DNA from: an uncultured Bacteroidota bacterium | Lineage (GTDB): Bacteria; Bacteroidota; Bacteroidia; Flavobacteriales_F; PHOS-HE28 | NCBI GenBank assembly: GCA_902826215.1 | Contig: CADEDY010000026.1 | Location: 1-52,162 of the forward strand | Direction of reading: 5' to 3' | Length of the DNA stretch: 52,162 nucleotides | Shown here: positions 35,621-43,345 of the stretch, piece by piece | Layout of the letters: every line of letters begins with the position of its first letter | How positions within the stretch are numbered: the stretch's first letter is position 1 | Position numbers and translations under genes: made by a program | The notes under the pieces: model-generated | What the model was told of the DNA's origin: nothing | What the model saw: the letters and a program-made list of their open reading frames with translations, nothing else | The model's database searches: none

Positions 35621-35655
35621 ACGAAGAAGCCCGGCTCAACACCGGGCTTTTTCGT
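35621..35655. terminator. Terminator after the choice-of-anchor B gene
   Basis: A 14-bp stem with one G-T wobble pairs 35621-35634 with 35642-35655 around a 7-base loop. Its right arm ends in a T-rich run (CTTTTTCG), as in an intrinsic terminator. It may also serve the small minus-strand gene ending at 35699. Confidence 0.8.
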
Positions 35656-35698
35656 CCATGGTACAAGGTGATCCTTGCCCACGGGATAGGGTTGAAGC

Positions 35699-35824
35699 TC
35701 AGGCTTCCTTCTTCTCCTTCTTCGGAGCAGCCTCTTGGCTCATTTCAGCCTTGGCCTTCAGCCGGGCGATCTTCAATGTTGCTTTGCGCTTGCGGATGGC
35801 TTGCGCCTGGGGATCCTGTGCCAT
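35699..35824 (-). CDS. Small basic protein of unknown function
   Basis: This 41-residue protein is extremely basic and Ala/Lys-rich (AIRKRKATLKIARLKAKAEM) and ends in an EAAPKKEKKEA tail. A well-matched TACCTTCGC promoter element at 35842-35850 lies 17 nt upstream, and the frame upstream of this ATG contains poor codons, so I take ATG 35824 as the start. The composition suggests nucleic-acid or ribosome binding, which is only inference. It is too short to assign to a family. Confidence 0.55.
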   Translation of the reverse strand: MAQDPQAQAIRKRKATLKIARLKAKAEMSQEAAPKKEKKEA

Positions 35825-35841
35825 GGTTCGTGTGTTGGGCC

Positions 35842-35850
35842 GCGAAGGTA
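35842..35850 (-). promoter_or_regulatory. -7 promoter motif of the small basic protein gene
   Basis: TACCTTCGC on the minus strand, 17 nt before the ATG at 35824. It supports the view that this tiny frame is a real gene. Confidence 0.5.
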
Positions 35851-35990
35851 GGACGATCCGGGGAACATGTGCGATCCATCGGGCTCCCGTGCTCAAACGG
35901 AGCGAAGTACAAGGTTTTCGCACACTCATAGGTTGTCGAAGGTGCCCACCACACGTGGCGCTGATCTTCCACGAGATTCGATCCCTATGC

Positions 35991-36446
35991 TCAAGAATGT
36001 CGGCTTCTGTGATTTCCGTACACCACGATTGTTCGCGCCAGTCGATCATGGATCGATCGGTTCTTGTGGTCCATGACCGCAACGAGACCATCAGTCAAGA
36101 CGAATACAGGCAAAAGGAAAATGGTCCAATGCAGACCAAGAATTTCCGGATCGGTCTGTATCATGCCAACGATCACCAAGATGATGAACGGCATCTCGCG
36201 GATCAGCGCTTGACCGAATGTTAGATGCGAACCATCGCGGCTATCCACGACTTCTATTCTCAGCGCAGCCTTCCCCACGGTGGCGCCGAACTTCCAATGC
36301 AGTAGAACAAAGTAGCATTGGATCAGAACGTCATGGATCTCACCTAATGGAAGAACAAATTCAGCACAATAGCTGATCAAGGATAGGACGAGACCATCGA
36401 TCAGCCCGGCAAGGAATCTGCGCCACAAAGGACTGATGTGCTCCAT
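35991..36446 (-). CDS. RDD family membrane protein
   Basis: The 151-residue protein has the RDD layout: a first helix starting with the Arg of PLWRRFLAGLIDGLVLS, a GATVGKAALRIEVVD segment, and an IREMPF motif before further hydrophobic helices. It ends in the basic HDRLARTIVVYG stretch. Three to four membrane segments are expected. The role is unclear; some RDD proteins act in ion antiport and others are accessory to transport. It lies downstream of rpsA on the same strand, but a strong hairpin separates them, so it is probably transcribed alone. Confidence 0.8.
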   Translation of the reverse strand: MEHISPLWRRFLAGLIDGLVLSLISYCAEFVLPLGEIHDVLIQCYFVLLHWKFGATVGKAALRIEVVDSRDGSHLTFGQALIREMPFIILVIVGMIQTDPEILGLHWTIFLLPVFVLTDGLVAVMDHKNRSIHDRLARTIVVYGNHRSRHS

Positions 36447-36504
36447 TCGTCAATAATAGCCATGAAAGAAGACCGCTTTGCCTTCCTGTTCTGCTCCAGA
36501 AAGC

Positions 36505-36537
36505 CGAAGCCCGGCCACCTTTCGGGGCCGGGCTTCG
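36505..36537 (-). terminator. Terminator after rpsA
   Basis: A 12-bp stem pairs 36505-36516 with 36526-36537 around a 9-base loop (GC-rich GAAGCCCGGCC arm). It lies 22 bp past the rpsA stop; the T-run on the minus strand is weak. Confidence 0.65.
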
Positions 36538-36559
36538 TTCCGTATTGCTCAGAAGTGGC

Positions 36560-38431
36560 TTACGCCTCGTCCTCTTCGGACTCTTCTTCCTGCTTCTTGC
36601 TCTTGCCGGTGCGCTCCTTGGTCTCCATCTGGCTCTTCAGATCACTGAGGACGCCGAGGTCGCCGAGGGTGCTCTTCTCCACCTTCTCGTTGATGCTCTT
36701 CACCGATGCGGACGAGGCGCCTGCACCCTCCTTGCGGGGAGCCCGCTTGCCTGCTGCTGCTGGTGCTTCGATCACCTCTTCACCCTCTTCGAAGGTGCGG
36801 GTGTGGCTCAACTGGATGCGACGTGCTTCCGCGTTGAATTCGAGCACCACGAAGGGCAGCTTCTCTTCCAACTCGGCTTTGCTACCATCGGCCTTCTTCA
36901 GGTTCTTCAGGGTCACCGTGCCTTCTACACCGTAGGGCAGGCTCACCACGAAGTTCTGTCCAGCGCGGCCCGTGAGGGTTCCCTCGTGCGTGCTGCCTGG
37001 GGTGAACACGTTGGCGAACACTTCCCATGGGTTCTCTTCCACTTGCTTGTGGCCGAGGCTCAGGCGACGGTTCTCCTTGTCCACTTCCAACACCATCACT
37101 TCGATGTCGTCACCCACGTTGCAGAATTCGCTCGGGTGCTTGATGCGCTTCGTCCAGCTGAGGTCGCTGATGTGGATGAGGCCATCCACGCCTTCCTCCA
37201 GCTCGGCGAAGATGCCGAAGTGGGTGAAGTTGCGCACCTTGGCGCTGTGCTTGCTGCGGAGCGGGTACTTGAACTCGATCTCCGACCATGGATCGGCGGC
37301 GAGTTGCTTCATGCCGAGGCTCATCTTGCGCTCTTCGCGGTCGATGTTCAGGATCACGCAATCGATCTCCTGGCCTTCCTTCAGGAATTCCTTCGGGCTG
37401 CGCAGGTGCTGGCTCCAGCTCATCTCGCTCACGTGCAAGAGGCCTTCCACACCAGGTGCCACTTCCACGAACGCGCCGTAGTCGGTGATCACCATCACTT
37501 TGCCTTTCACCTTGTCGCCGGCATTGAGGTCGGTGCTGAGGGCATCCCAAGGGTGCGCCTGCAGCTGCTTCAAACCGAGTGCGATGCGCTTCTTCTCGTC
37601 GTCGAAGTCGAGGATCACGACGTTGATCTTCTCGTCCAACTTCACCACCTCTTCCGGATGGCTGACGCGGCCGTAGCTGAGATCGGTGATGTGGATGAGA
37701 CCATCGACACCGCCCAGATCCACGAATACGCCGTAGCTGGTGATGTTCTTGACGGTTCCTTCCAACACTTGGCCTTTTTCCAAGCCACCGATGATCTGCT
37801 TCTTCTGGGCTTCCAGTTCCGCTTCGATCAGGGCCTTGTGGCTCACCACCACGTTCTTGAACTCCTGGTTGATCTTCACGACCTTGAACTCCATGTTCTT
37901 GCCCACGAATTGGTCGTAGTCACGAATAGGCTTCACGTCGATCTGGCTACCTGGCAAGAAGGCTTCGATACCGAACACGTCCACGATGAGACCGCCTTTG
38001 GTGCGGCACTTCACGTAACCCGTGATGATCTCGTTGCTCTCCATGGCGCCGTTCACCTTGCCCCAGGCATTGTGCACGCGGGCCGTCTTGTGGCTTACCA
38101 CCATCTGACCGCCCTTGTCCTCCTGCTTCTCGATGTACACTTCCACCTTGTCACCGATCGCGAGATCGGGCTTGTAGCGGAATTCGCTGATGGCGACCAC
38201 CCCTTCGGACTTGTATCCGATGTTGATCACCACTTCCTTCTTGTTCATGCCCACGACGGTACCCATGAGCACTTCCTTCTCGGAGATGCTGCTGAGGGTG
38301 TCCTCGTAAGCCTTTTCCATGGTCGCGCGCTGTTCGGCGCTACCGGCCTTCTTCTCGTCCTCCACCGCTGCCCAATCGAAATCGGCTGGTGGCTCCAGGA
38401 AGGTGACCTTGTTGTTCTCAACTGTTGACAT
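36560..38431 (-). CDS. rpsA: 30S ribosomal protein S1
   Basis: The 623-residue protein binds mRNA on the 30S subunit through six S1 (OB-fold) domains. Clear repeats are TVVGMNKKEVVINIGYKSEG, GTVKNITSYGVFVDLGGVDG, GKVMVITDYGAFVEVAPGVE and AKVRNFTHFGIFAELEEGVD, plus less typical first and last ones. An acidic, Ser- and Glu-rich tail (about residues 595-623) follows. Since Bacteroidota mRNAs generally lack Shine-Dalgarno sequences, how S1 works there is of interest. The start ATG at 38431 is preceded by a 94-nt leader from a perfect TACATTTGC element (38526-38534). A full-length opposite-strand open frame of 627 codons is an artefact of codon bias. Confidence 0.96.
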   Translation of the reverse strand: MSTVENNKVTFLEPPADFDWAAVEDEKKAGSAEQRATMEKAYEDTLSSISEKEVLMGTVVGMNKKEVVINIGYKSEGVVAISEFRYKPDLAIGDKVEVYIEKQEDKGGQMVVSHKTARVHNAWGKVNGAMESNEIITGYVKCRTKGGLIVDVFGIEAFLPGSQIDVKPIRDYDQFVGKNMEFKVVKINQEFKNVVVSHKALIEAELEAQKKQIIGGLEKGQVLEGTVKNITSYGVFVDLGGVDGLIHITDLSYGRVSHPEEVVKLDEKINVVILDFDDEKKRIALGLKQLQAHPWDALSTDLNAGDKVKGKVMVITDYGAFVEVAPGVEGLLHVSEMSWSQHLRSPKEFLKEGQEIDCVILNIDREERKMSLGMKQLAADPWSEIEFKYPLRSKHSAKVRNFTHFGIFAELEEGVDGLIHISDLSWTKRIKHPSEFCNVGDDIEVMVLEVDKENRRLSLGHKQVEENPWEVFANVFTPGSTHEGTLTGRAGQNFVVSLPYGVEGTVTLKNLKKADGSKAELEEKLPFVVLEFNAEARRIQLSHTRTFEEGEEVIEAPAAAGKRAPRKEGAGASSASVKSINEKVEKSTLGDLGVLSDLKSQMETKERTGKSKKQEEESEEDEA

Positions 38432-38511
38432 ACACTGCTACTGATTGTATCCCGGGCCTAGGACGCTGCCCGGAAGGGTTCGTTGGTTGGCCTGCTGCGT
38501 CACGGCAAGCT

Positions 38512-38534
38512 CCCCGAAAGGGGCCGCAAATGTA
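38512..38534 (-). promoter_or_regulatory. rpsA promoter element and 5' hairpin
   Basis: TACATTTGC at 38526-38534 (minus strand) is a perfect -7 match. Right after it, at 38512-38523, is a 4-bp stem of C and G runs with a 4-base loop that would sit at the very 5' end of the rpsA leader. S1 is known to autoregulate in other bacteria; a role here is inference. Confidence 0.5.
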
Positions 38535-38553
38535 GTGAAAGTCCTGATAATTA

Positions 38554-38686
38554 GACGATCAGATGTTCAGACGATCAGAAAATGGCCCGCGCTCGGTCTC
38601 CCCTGCCGAACACGGCCGGTACCTTTGGCGTTCGCGACCAACCAGAATGGTATTCGATCGTTCGATCGGCTGACCTTCTGATCGTC
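38554..38686. repeat. Three GACGATCAG elements in the rpsA-ispH divergent region
   Basis: GACGATCAG occurs at 38554-38562 and 38570-38578, 16 bp apart, and inverted at 38678-38686. A TTCGATCG pair lies at 38653-38668. Together they bracket the ispH -7 element. This may be an operator or a decayed short repeat. No gene is seen in 38432-38694. Confidence 0.5.
38620..38628 (+). promoter_or_regulatory. -7 promoter motif of ispH
   Basis: TACCTTTGG is a perfect TAnnTTTG match, 66 nt before the ATG at 38695. Confidence 0.55.
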
Positions 38687-38694
38687 CCATCGGC

Positions 38695-39918
38695 ATGCGC
38701 TCCTTCACCATCCCCACTCACTACCGCAGCGACCTCATCGGCCGCCTCAAGGCTTTCCGTAAAGCACAGGATCCCAAGAAGAAAGACCTCACCCCGACCG
38801 TCCTTGACCTCGGCGCGGTGCGGTTCGTCTTCGCCCGCCATTTCGGCTTCTGCTACGGCGTGGAGAACGCCATCGAGATCAGCTACCAGGCCATCGAGCA
38901 GAATCCCGGCAAACGGATCTTCCTGCTGAGCCAGATGATCCATAACCCGGAAGTGAACGCCGATCTGGAAAGCCATGGTCTGCGCTTCATCCAGGACACC
39001 CACGGACAGATGCTGATGGATTGGGGCGAGCTGACACCGGAAGACATCGTGATCATTCCCGCCTTCGGCACTACCTTGGAAACAGAAGCCCGTTTGAAAG
39101 CACTCGGGATCGATCCGCTGAAGCACAATACCACCTGCCCCTTCGTGGAGAAGGTCTGGAACCGCAGCGCCCAGCTCGGCGCCAAGGACTACTCGGTGAT
39201 CATCCACGGGAAAGCGGCGCACGAGGAAACACGAGCCACCTTCAGTCACACCGCGCAAGGCGCACCGGCAGTGATCCTGAAGGACATGGCCGAAGCGCAG
39301 GAATTGGGTCGCATCATTCTGGGTGAATTGCCCTTGGAGCGTTTCACGGAACTCTTTGCGCAGCGCTGCACCTCCGGTTTCGATCCGAGCAAGGATCTGC
39401 AACGGATCGGCGTAGTGAACCAGACCACGATGTTGGCCACCGAGACCCAGGCCATCGCCGACCATTTGAAGCAGGTGATGCTCCAGAAATACGGCGAGGC
39501 CGATCTGAAGGCGCACTTCGCCGATACCCGCGATACGCTGTGCTACGCCACCAACGACAACCAGGATGCGACCAACGAACTGCTGAAGGCCGACGCGGAT
39601 CTCGCACTCGTGGTGGGCGGCTACAACAGCAGCAACACCAGCCACCTAGTCGAATTGCTCGAACAGAAGTTCCCGACGTATTTCATCAACGGGGAGAAGG
39701 AGATCCTAAGCGCCGAGGAGATCGAGCACTTCAACTACCCGCTGCATAAGCTGGAACGCACATCGAATTGGCTGCCTGCAAAACGGCCGTTGACGATCAT
39801 CCTCACCAGCGGTGCGAGTTGCCCGGATACTTTGTTGGACCGGGTGATGCTGAAGGTGCTGGGCTTTGTGGAGGGGGTGAAGGATCCGGTGGATGTGGTG
39901 GAGGAAATGACACTATAG
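38695..39918 (+). CDS. ispH: 4-hydroxy-3-methylbut-2-enyl diphosphate reductase
   Basis: The 407-residue iron-sulfur enzyme catalyses the last step of the non-mevalonate isoprenoid pathway, reducing HMBPP to IPP and DMAPP. The three cluster cysteines are C53 (HFGFCYGVENA), C148 (NTTCPFVEK) and C283 (DTLCYATNDNQDAT). The HMBPP-binding and catalytic stretches VNQTTML and GGYNSSNTSHL are present. It is longer than the E. coli enzyme (about 316 residues) because of an N-terminal extension of about 40 residues and insertions in the middle, as in the long IspH forms seen in Bacteroidota and Cyanobacteria. It sits divergent to rpsA, near cmk. A TIMP-like gene follows 13 bp after the stop. Confidence 0.95.
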   Translation: MRSFTIPTHYRSDLIGRLKAFRKAQDPKKKDLTPTVLDLGAVRFVFARHFGFCYGVENAIEISYQAIEQNPGKRIFLLSQMIHNPEVNADLESHGLRFIQDTHGQMLMDWGELTPEDIVIIPAFGTTLETEARLKALGIDPLKHNTTCPFVEKVWNRSAQLGAKDYSVIIHGKAAHEETRATFSHTAQGAPAVILKDMAEAQELGRIILGELPLERFTELFAQRCTSGFDPSKDLQRIGVVNQTTMLATETQAIADHLKQVMLQKYGEADLKAHFADTRDTLCYATNDNQDATNELLKADADLALVVGGYNSSNTSHLVELLEQKFPTYFINGEKEILSAEEIEHFNYPLHKLERTSNWLPAKRPLTIILTSGASCPDTLLDRVMLKVLGFVEGVKDPVDVVEEMTL

Positions 39919-39931
39919 ACCATATGGATTG

Positions 39932-40417
39932 ATGAGAACACTCCTGCTCAACTTGGCCATATGGAGCGCGACCTCAGCTAGCGCGTGTTCCTGCATAGAC
40001 GTTGGCCTTGCCGGTCATTTCAAGAATGCGGAGGTGGTGTTCGAGGCGATCTCGTTGGGCTCCCGAAGAGTGGAGCCGACAGCGTCAATGCCACGAGGTG
40101 ATGAGCGTATTACAATGCTCATTGGTAAAGTCTACAAAGGCGCACTGAAAAAGGGAACCATCAGGGTGTTCACTGCGTCGAGTTTTGCCAGTTGTGGCTC
40201 TTGGCTTCCCTTTGGCGGTAGATATCTGGTCTTCGCCGGTTTCAGTAATGTCGGAACACCCATGGATGCGGAGCCACCATTCATTCACACTGGAATGTGC
40301 TGGGGGAACAAGTTCTACCCATTCTGGAGGTTTGGCTTACGCAAGAACGTCAGGCGACTGGCTCGGGGAGACAAACTCCCTGACGACTCTCGATGGAGCG
40401 GAAGTCCAAGTTTCTAG
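39932..40417 (+). CDS. Secreted TIMP/netrin-like (NTR) domain protein
   Basis: The 161-residue protein has a signal peptide (MRTLLLNLAIWSATSASA). Directly after the predicted cleavage comes Cys-Ser-Cys, the arrangement by which tissue inhibitors of metalloproteases chelate zinc with their N-terminal Cys. An NTR-like OB fold follows (NAEVVFEAISLG, KVYKGALKKGTIRVFTA, GGRYLVFAGF), with further Cys at FASCGSW and GMCWGNK, fitting disulfides. Bacterial members are abundant but mostly uncharacterised; protease inhibition is inference. Base composition here looks less GC-rich than in the neighbours, hinting at different origin. The gene lies between ispH and a phosphatase gene in a tight same-strand run. 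Confidence 0.7.
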   Translation: MRTLLLNLAIWSATSASACSCIDVGLAGHFKNAEVVFEAISLGSRRVEPTASMPRGDERITMLIGKVYKGALKKGTIRVFTASSFASCGSWLPFGGRYLVFAGFSNVGTPMDAEPPFIHTGMCWGNKFYPFWRFGLRKNVRRLARGDKLPDDSRWSGSPSF

Positions 40418-40433
40418 TAGTCTTATTCAAGAC

Positions 40434-40775
40434 GTGAAACCCCGCATCCTCTTCGTCTGCACCGTCAACCGCATGCGCTCGGCCACAGCGCACAAGATCT
40501 ACGAGAACGACGATCGCTTCGAGGTGGACTCCGCCGGCACGGACCGCACGGCCAACGTGGTGCTGGAGGAATGGCACTTGGAATGGGCCGATGCGATCGT
40601 GGTGATGGAGAAGCAGCACCGGAACAAGATCCGTGAACGCTTCCCTACGCTGTATGAGAAGAAGCCCATCGTCTGCTTGTACATCGAGGACATCTATGAC
40701 TTCATGCAACCGGAGTTGGTGGCGATCCTGCGAGAGAAGTTCGAGGATGTTTACCGGCACGGGTTGTTGAACTGA
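40434..40775 (+). CDS. Low-molecular-weight phosphatase-like protein
   Basis: The 113-residue protein begins at a GTG and shows the P-loop C9-TVNRM-R15-S (C-x5-R-S) of the low-molecular-weight tyrosine phosphatase/arsenate reductase superfamily, in the strand-loop order ILFVCTVNRMRSATAH. A later WADAIVVMEKQHRNKI segment corresponds to the family's substrate-side helix. It is shorter than classical enzymes (about 150 residues) and lacks the usual C-terminal D-P motif; the late Asp is perhaps in EDIYDFMQPEL. The substrate is unknown. It begins 16 bp after the TIMP-like gene stop. The frame extends upstream to 40185 with poor codons, so a GTG start is preferred. Confidence 0.8.
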   Translation: MKPRILFVCTVNRMRSATAHKIYENDDRFEVDSAGTDRTANVVLEEWHLEWADAIVVMEKQHRNKIRERFPTLYEKKPIVCLYIEDIYDFMQPELVAILREKFEDVYRHGLLN

Positions 40776-40818
40776 CCCTTCGCGAGCATGCGCGATCAGC
40801 CCTTGCGCGTGTATCGAT

Positions 40819-40827
40819 TACCTTCGA
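40819..40827 (+). promoter_or_regulatory. -7 promoter motif of the sugar dehydrogenase gene
   Basis: TACCTTCGA, followed eight bases later by the ATG at 40836. Confidence 0.5.
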
Positions 40828-40835
40828 GGTCGACC

Positions 40836-42482
40836 ATGCGAACCACCACCCTCCTTCTGCTATCCCTTGTTACTTGTGCTGCCCAAGCGCAACCCACACC
40901 AAACTCCTTGCGGCCGGATATCACCGTGGAACACTACATGAACGTGCGCTCCAATGCGGTGCGTTTGTCCATGGACCCGGTATCGCAACAGATGCATTAC
41001 CTGCGAACGAACGGTGACGTGCTGGTAGTGATCGATGATGGCCTCACTGCACCGTACGATTCCGTGTTGTTCACCGCTGCGGATCACGCGTTGGACCAAG
41101 CATTCGGCATGGCGTTCCACGACAGCGACCTCTATGTGATCGGCAACGCCATCACCGGAAATATCGCGATGGGCATCCTGCACCGCGCGCGTTTGCGACC
41201 CGATGGATCCCGCATCTGGTCGGTCGCCGCGCAGACCAGCCAATACGCATGGGGCGGCAAAGGCCATGGGTTCAACAATGTGGTGGTGTCGCCGGATGGA
41301 ACGGAACTGTACTTGAATTGTGGATCGCGCACCGATCATGGCGAGGTGCAGAACGTGGACGGCGCCTTCCCGAACCTTCGCGAGGAACCGATCACCGCCA
41401 AGATCCTACGCATCCCGACCGATGCGAATGACCTGATGCTGTTCAACAATGACCTCGCACTTGCCGATGCCGGACGCGTGTTCTCCTATGGCTTGCGCAA
41501 CACCTTCGACATGGCCTTCGATGCGGAGGGCCGCTTGTTCGGCGTGGAAAATTCCGGTGACCACGATGATCCGGAAGAGATGAACTGGTTGCGGCAAGGC
41601 CGCCATTACGGTTTCCCATGGACAGCCGGCGGGAACATGAATCCGACACCGATGGTGGGTTATGACCCGGTCACGGATCCACTGCTGAATCCCGGCTACC
41701 CCGCCGCTGCTACTGACTTCTACTACGATGCTTCTTTCCCCGCGGGTCCATCGTTCTACACCGAACCGATGTTGAACACCGGACCGGATGCTGATCGACT
41801 GCGCGATCCATTTTCCGGAGGCATGCGGGATGCATCGGACGAGTCGTTGCTGATGCACACGTTCACCTGCCACCGCTCTCCGCTTGGTCTGGTGTTCGAC
41901 AATGCGAACATCCTCGACGCTGATCTTCGCGGTGATGCCTTCATGCTCAGTTTCACACCCGGTGGCGACACGTTGGGCTTCAGTCCCATTGCACCTTGGG
42001 GAATTCCTGTGGTGCCCGCTGACCCCAGCGGCGACCTGCTTCACCTGAAGTTGGAATACGATGGAGCGTCCGACAACTTCACGGTACAAGCAACGCGTAT
42101 CGTCGAGGGATTCTACTTGGCCGTGGATGCCGAATTGGTCGGCAACGAACTATATGTGATCGAGAACAGCGGTGGCTCAGAGCGGTCGATATGGAAGGTG
42201 ACCTTGCCGATGGCAACGGGAATGAGCGAGTCCTGTGTTTCACCGACCAATGCCTTGTCGATCTGGCCTGTACCTTGTAGCGATCACGTCGCATGGAGCA
42301 CTGGGAGCGATACACCCACTTGGATCACGCTCATCGACATGCAGGGCCGGATCATTCGTTCCGAAAGACCATCCGCAACCAGTGGACAATTGAACGTTCA
42401 GGCCGTGCCAAGCGGAACGTACATCCTTCGTGCGCAATTCGCAAATAGCAGCACCCATCGACGCTTCAGCGTGGTAAAGTGA
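40836..42482 (+). CDS. PQQ-dependent sugar dehydrogenase-like T9SS cargo
   Basis: The 548-residue secreted protein has a signal peptide (MRTTTLLLLSLVTCAAQAQ). Residues about 30-450 form a six-bladed propeller of the soluble glucose/sorbosone dehydrogenase type, with blade landmarks GGKGHGFNNVVVSPDGTELY, SYGLRNTFDMAFDAEGRLF, ENSGDHDDPEEMNWLRQG and HYGFPWTAGGN. Such enzymes oxidise sugars with PQQ and calcium, but many Bacteroidota members are uncharacterised. The C-terminus is a type A sorting domain with a weakened PNP (IWPVPCSDHVAW ... PSGTYILRAQF). An ATG at 40788 would put the -7 motif inside the gene and was rejected. Convergent with cmk, with a short 14-bp tandem repeat between. Confidence 0.85.
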   Translation: MRTTTLLLLSLVTCAAQAQPTPNSLRPDITVEHYMNVRSNAVRLSMDPVSQQMHYLRTNGDVLVVIDDGLTAPYDSVLFTAADHALDQAFGMAFHDSDLYVIGNAITGNIAMGILHRARLRPDGSRIWSVAAQTSQYAWGGKGHGFNNVVVSPDGTELYLNCGSRTDHGEVQNVDGAFPNLREEPITAKILRIPTDANDLMLFNNDLALADAGRVFSYGLRNTFDMAFDAEGRLFGVENSGDHDDPEEMNWLRQGRHYGFPWTAGGNMNPTPMVGYDPVTDPLLNPGYPAAATDFYYDASFPAGPSFYTEPMLNTGPDADRLRDPFSGGMRDASDESLLMHTFTCHRSPLGLVFDNANILDADLRGDAFMLSFTPGGDTLGFSPIAPWGIPVVPADPSGDLLHLKLEYDGASDNFTVQATRIVEGFYLAVDAELVGNELYVIENSGGSERSIWKVTLPMATGMSESCVSPTNALSIWPVPCSDHVAWSTGSDTPTWITLIDMQGRIIRSERPSATSGQLNVQAVPSGTYILRAQFANSSTHRRFSVVK

Positions 42483-42521
42483 ATCAAATTCAAAGCCTCA
42501 ATCCACACTGTTGGAGCTTTG

Positions 42522-42563
42522 GACTTGAAGCATGCGACTTGCAGCTTGAGACTTGAGGCTTCT
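42522..42563. repeat. 14-bp tandem repeat, three units
   Basis: Three adjacent 14-base units start GACTTG: 42522-42535, 42536-42549 and 42550-42563. Units agree as GACTTGNNGC plus four variable bases. The last unit runs up to the cmk stop. Hairpins formed with the following CAAGCC (AGGCTT at 42556-42561 with AAGCCT at 42565-42570) may serve as a weak terminator. Confidence 0.7.
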
Positions 42564-43264
42564 CAAGCCTGCGTCACCACGCCGATCGCGCGCACCACTT
42601 CACCCAGGGCCAGATCGAACTGCTCGGATGAGGTGAGGTGGGTGTTGTCGATGACGAAGGCATCCGGAGCCTGGGTCAACGGATCCGCGGCACGAGTGGT
42701 ATCATCGAGGTCGCGGCGTTCGATGTTGGCCATGACCTCTTCAATGGTGATGTCCGCTCCACGTCCTTTCAATTCCAGGTAACGCCGTTGCGCACGGATC
42801 TCCGGACTGGCGGTCATGAAGAACTTGATCTCCGCATTCGGAAAGACCACGGTGCCGATGTCGCGGCCATCCATCACCACGCCTCCACCCTGCCCCACTT
42901 CTTGCTGCAGTTGAACCAGCTTAGCCCTTACCTCGGGGATCGGGCTGACGAGCGTGACGTGATGGCTCACATCCATTTCGCGGATACGGTGCTCCACGTT
43001 GCGACCGTCCAACCAGGTCTCGCTGCGCTGAGTGGCATCGTCGTGCTTGAAACCGATGTGGATATGGCCGAGAACACGCAACAACGCGACCTTGTTCAAG
43101 ACCCCATCGGTCACGAGGCCGTTCTCGATCACGTACAGCGCGATGGCCCGGTACATGGCTCCGCTATCGATGTAGGTGTAGTGCAGGTGATGCGCCAATT
43201 GCTTGGCCAAGGTGCTCTTCCCGCAACTGCTGAACCCGTCTATGGCAATGGTGATCCGTTTCAC
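42563..43264 (-). CDS. cmk: (d)CMP kinase
   Basis: The 233-residue enzyme phosphorylates CMP and dCMP with ATP for nucleotide and DNA precursor supply. The Walker A loop is GFSSCGKST at residues 10-18. The CMP-binding lid and core follow: DSGAMYRAIA, GQGGGVVMDGRDIGTVVFP and RAQRRYLELKGRG. In many bacteria cmk lies next to rpsA, and in Bacteroidota near porQ and lon; all are in this window. A TACCTTGGC motif at 43282-43290 lies 17 nt before the ATG. porQ on the same strand ends 81 bp upstream of the cmk start. Confidence 0.95.
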   Translation of the reverse strand: MKRITIAIDGFSSCGKSTLAKQLAHHLHYTYIDSGAMYRAIALYVIENGLVTDGVLNKVALLRVLGHIHIGFKHDDATQRSETWLDGRNVEHRIREMDVSHHVTLVSPIPEVRAKLVQLQQEVGQGGGVVMDGRDIGTVVFPNAEIKFFMTASPEIRAQRRYLELKGRGADITIEEVMANIERRDLDDTTRAADPLTQAPDAFVIDNTHLTSSEQFDLALGEVVRAIGVVTQA

Positions 43265-43281
43265 GACCTTGGGATGATGCG

Positions 43282-43290
43282 GCCAAGGTA
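43282..43290 (-). promoter_or_regulatory. -7 promoter motif of cmk
   Basis: TACCTTGGC on the minus strand, 17 nt before the ATG at 43264. The same 10-mer context (GGCCAAGGTA on the plus strand) recurs before the subtilase gene at 48578-48587. Confidence 0.5.
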
Positions 43291-43345
43291 GTGGGAAGGT
43301 CGTTCACGCCCGCAGTGTCAAGGGTGGAAGGACCAGCATCGAGGT

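Noticed and set aside
36545..38428. Open frame of 627 codons on the strand opposite rpsA
   Set aside because: It mirrors rpsA almost exactly. The protein is His/Leu-rich with no family resemblance, as expected from the complement of a GC-biased gene with few TTA/CTA/TCA codons.
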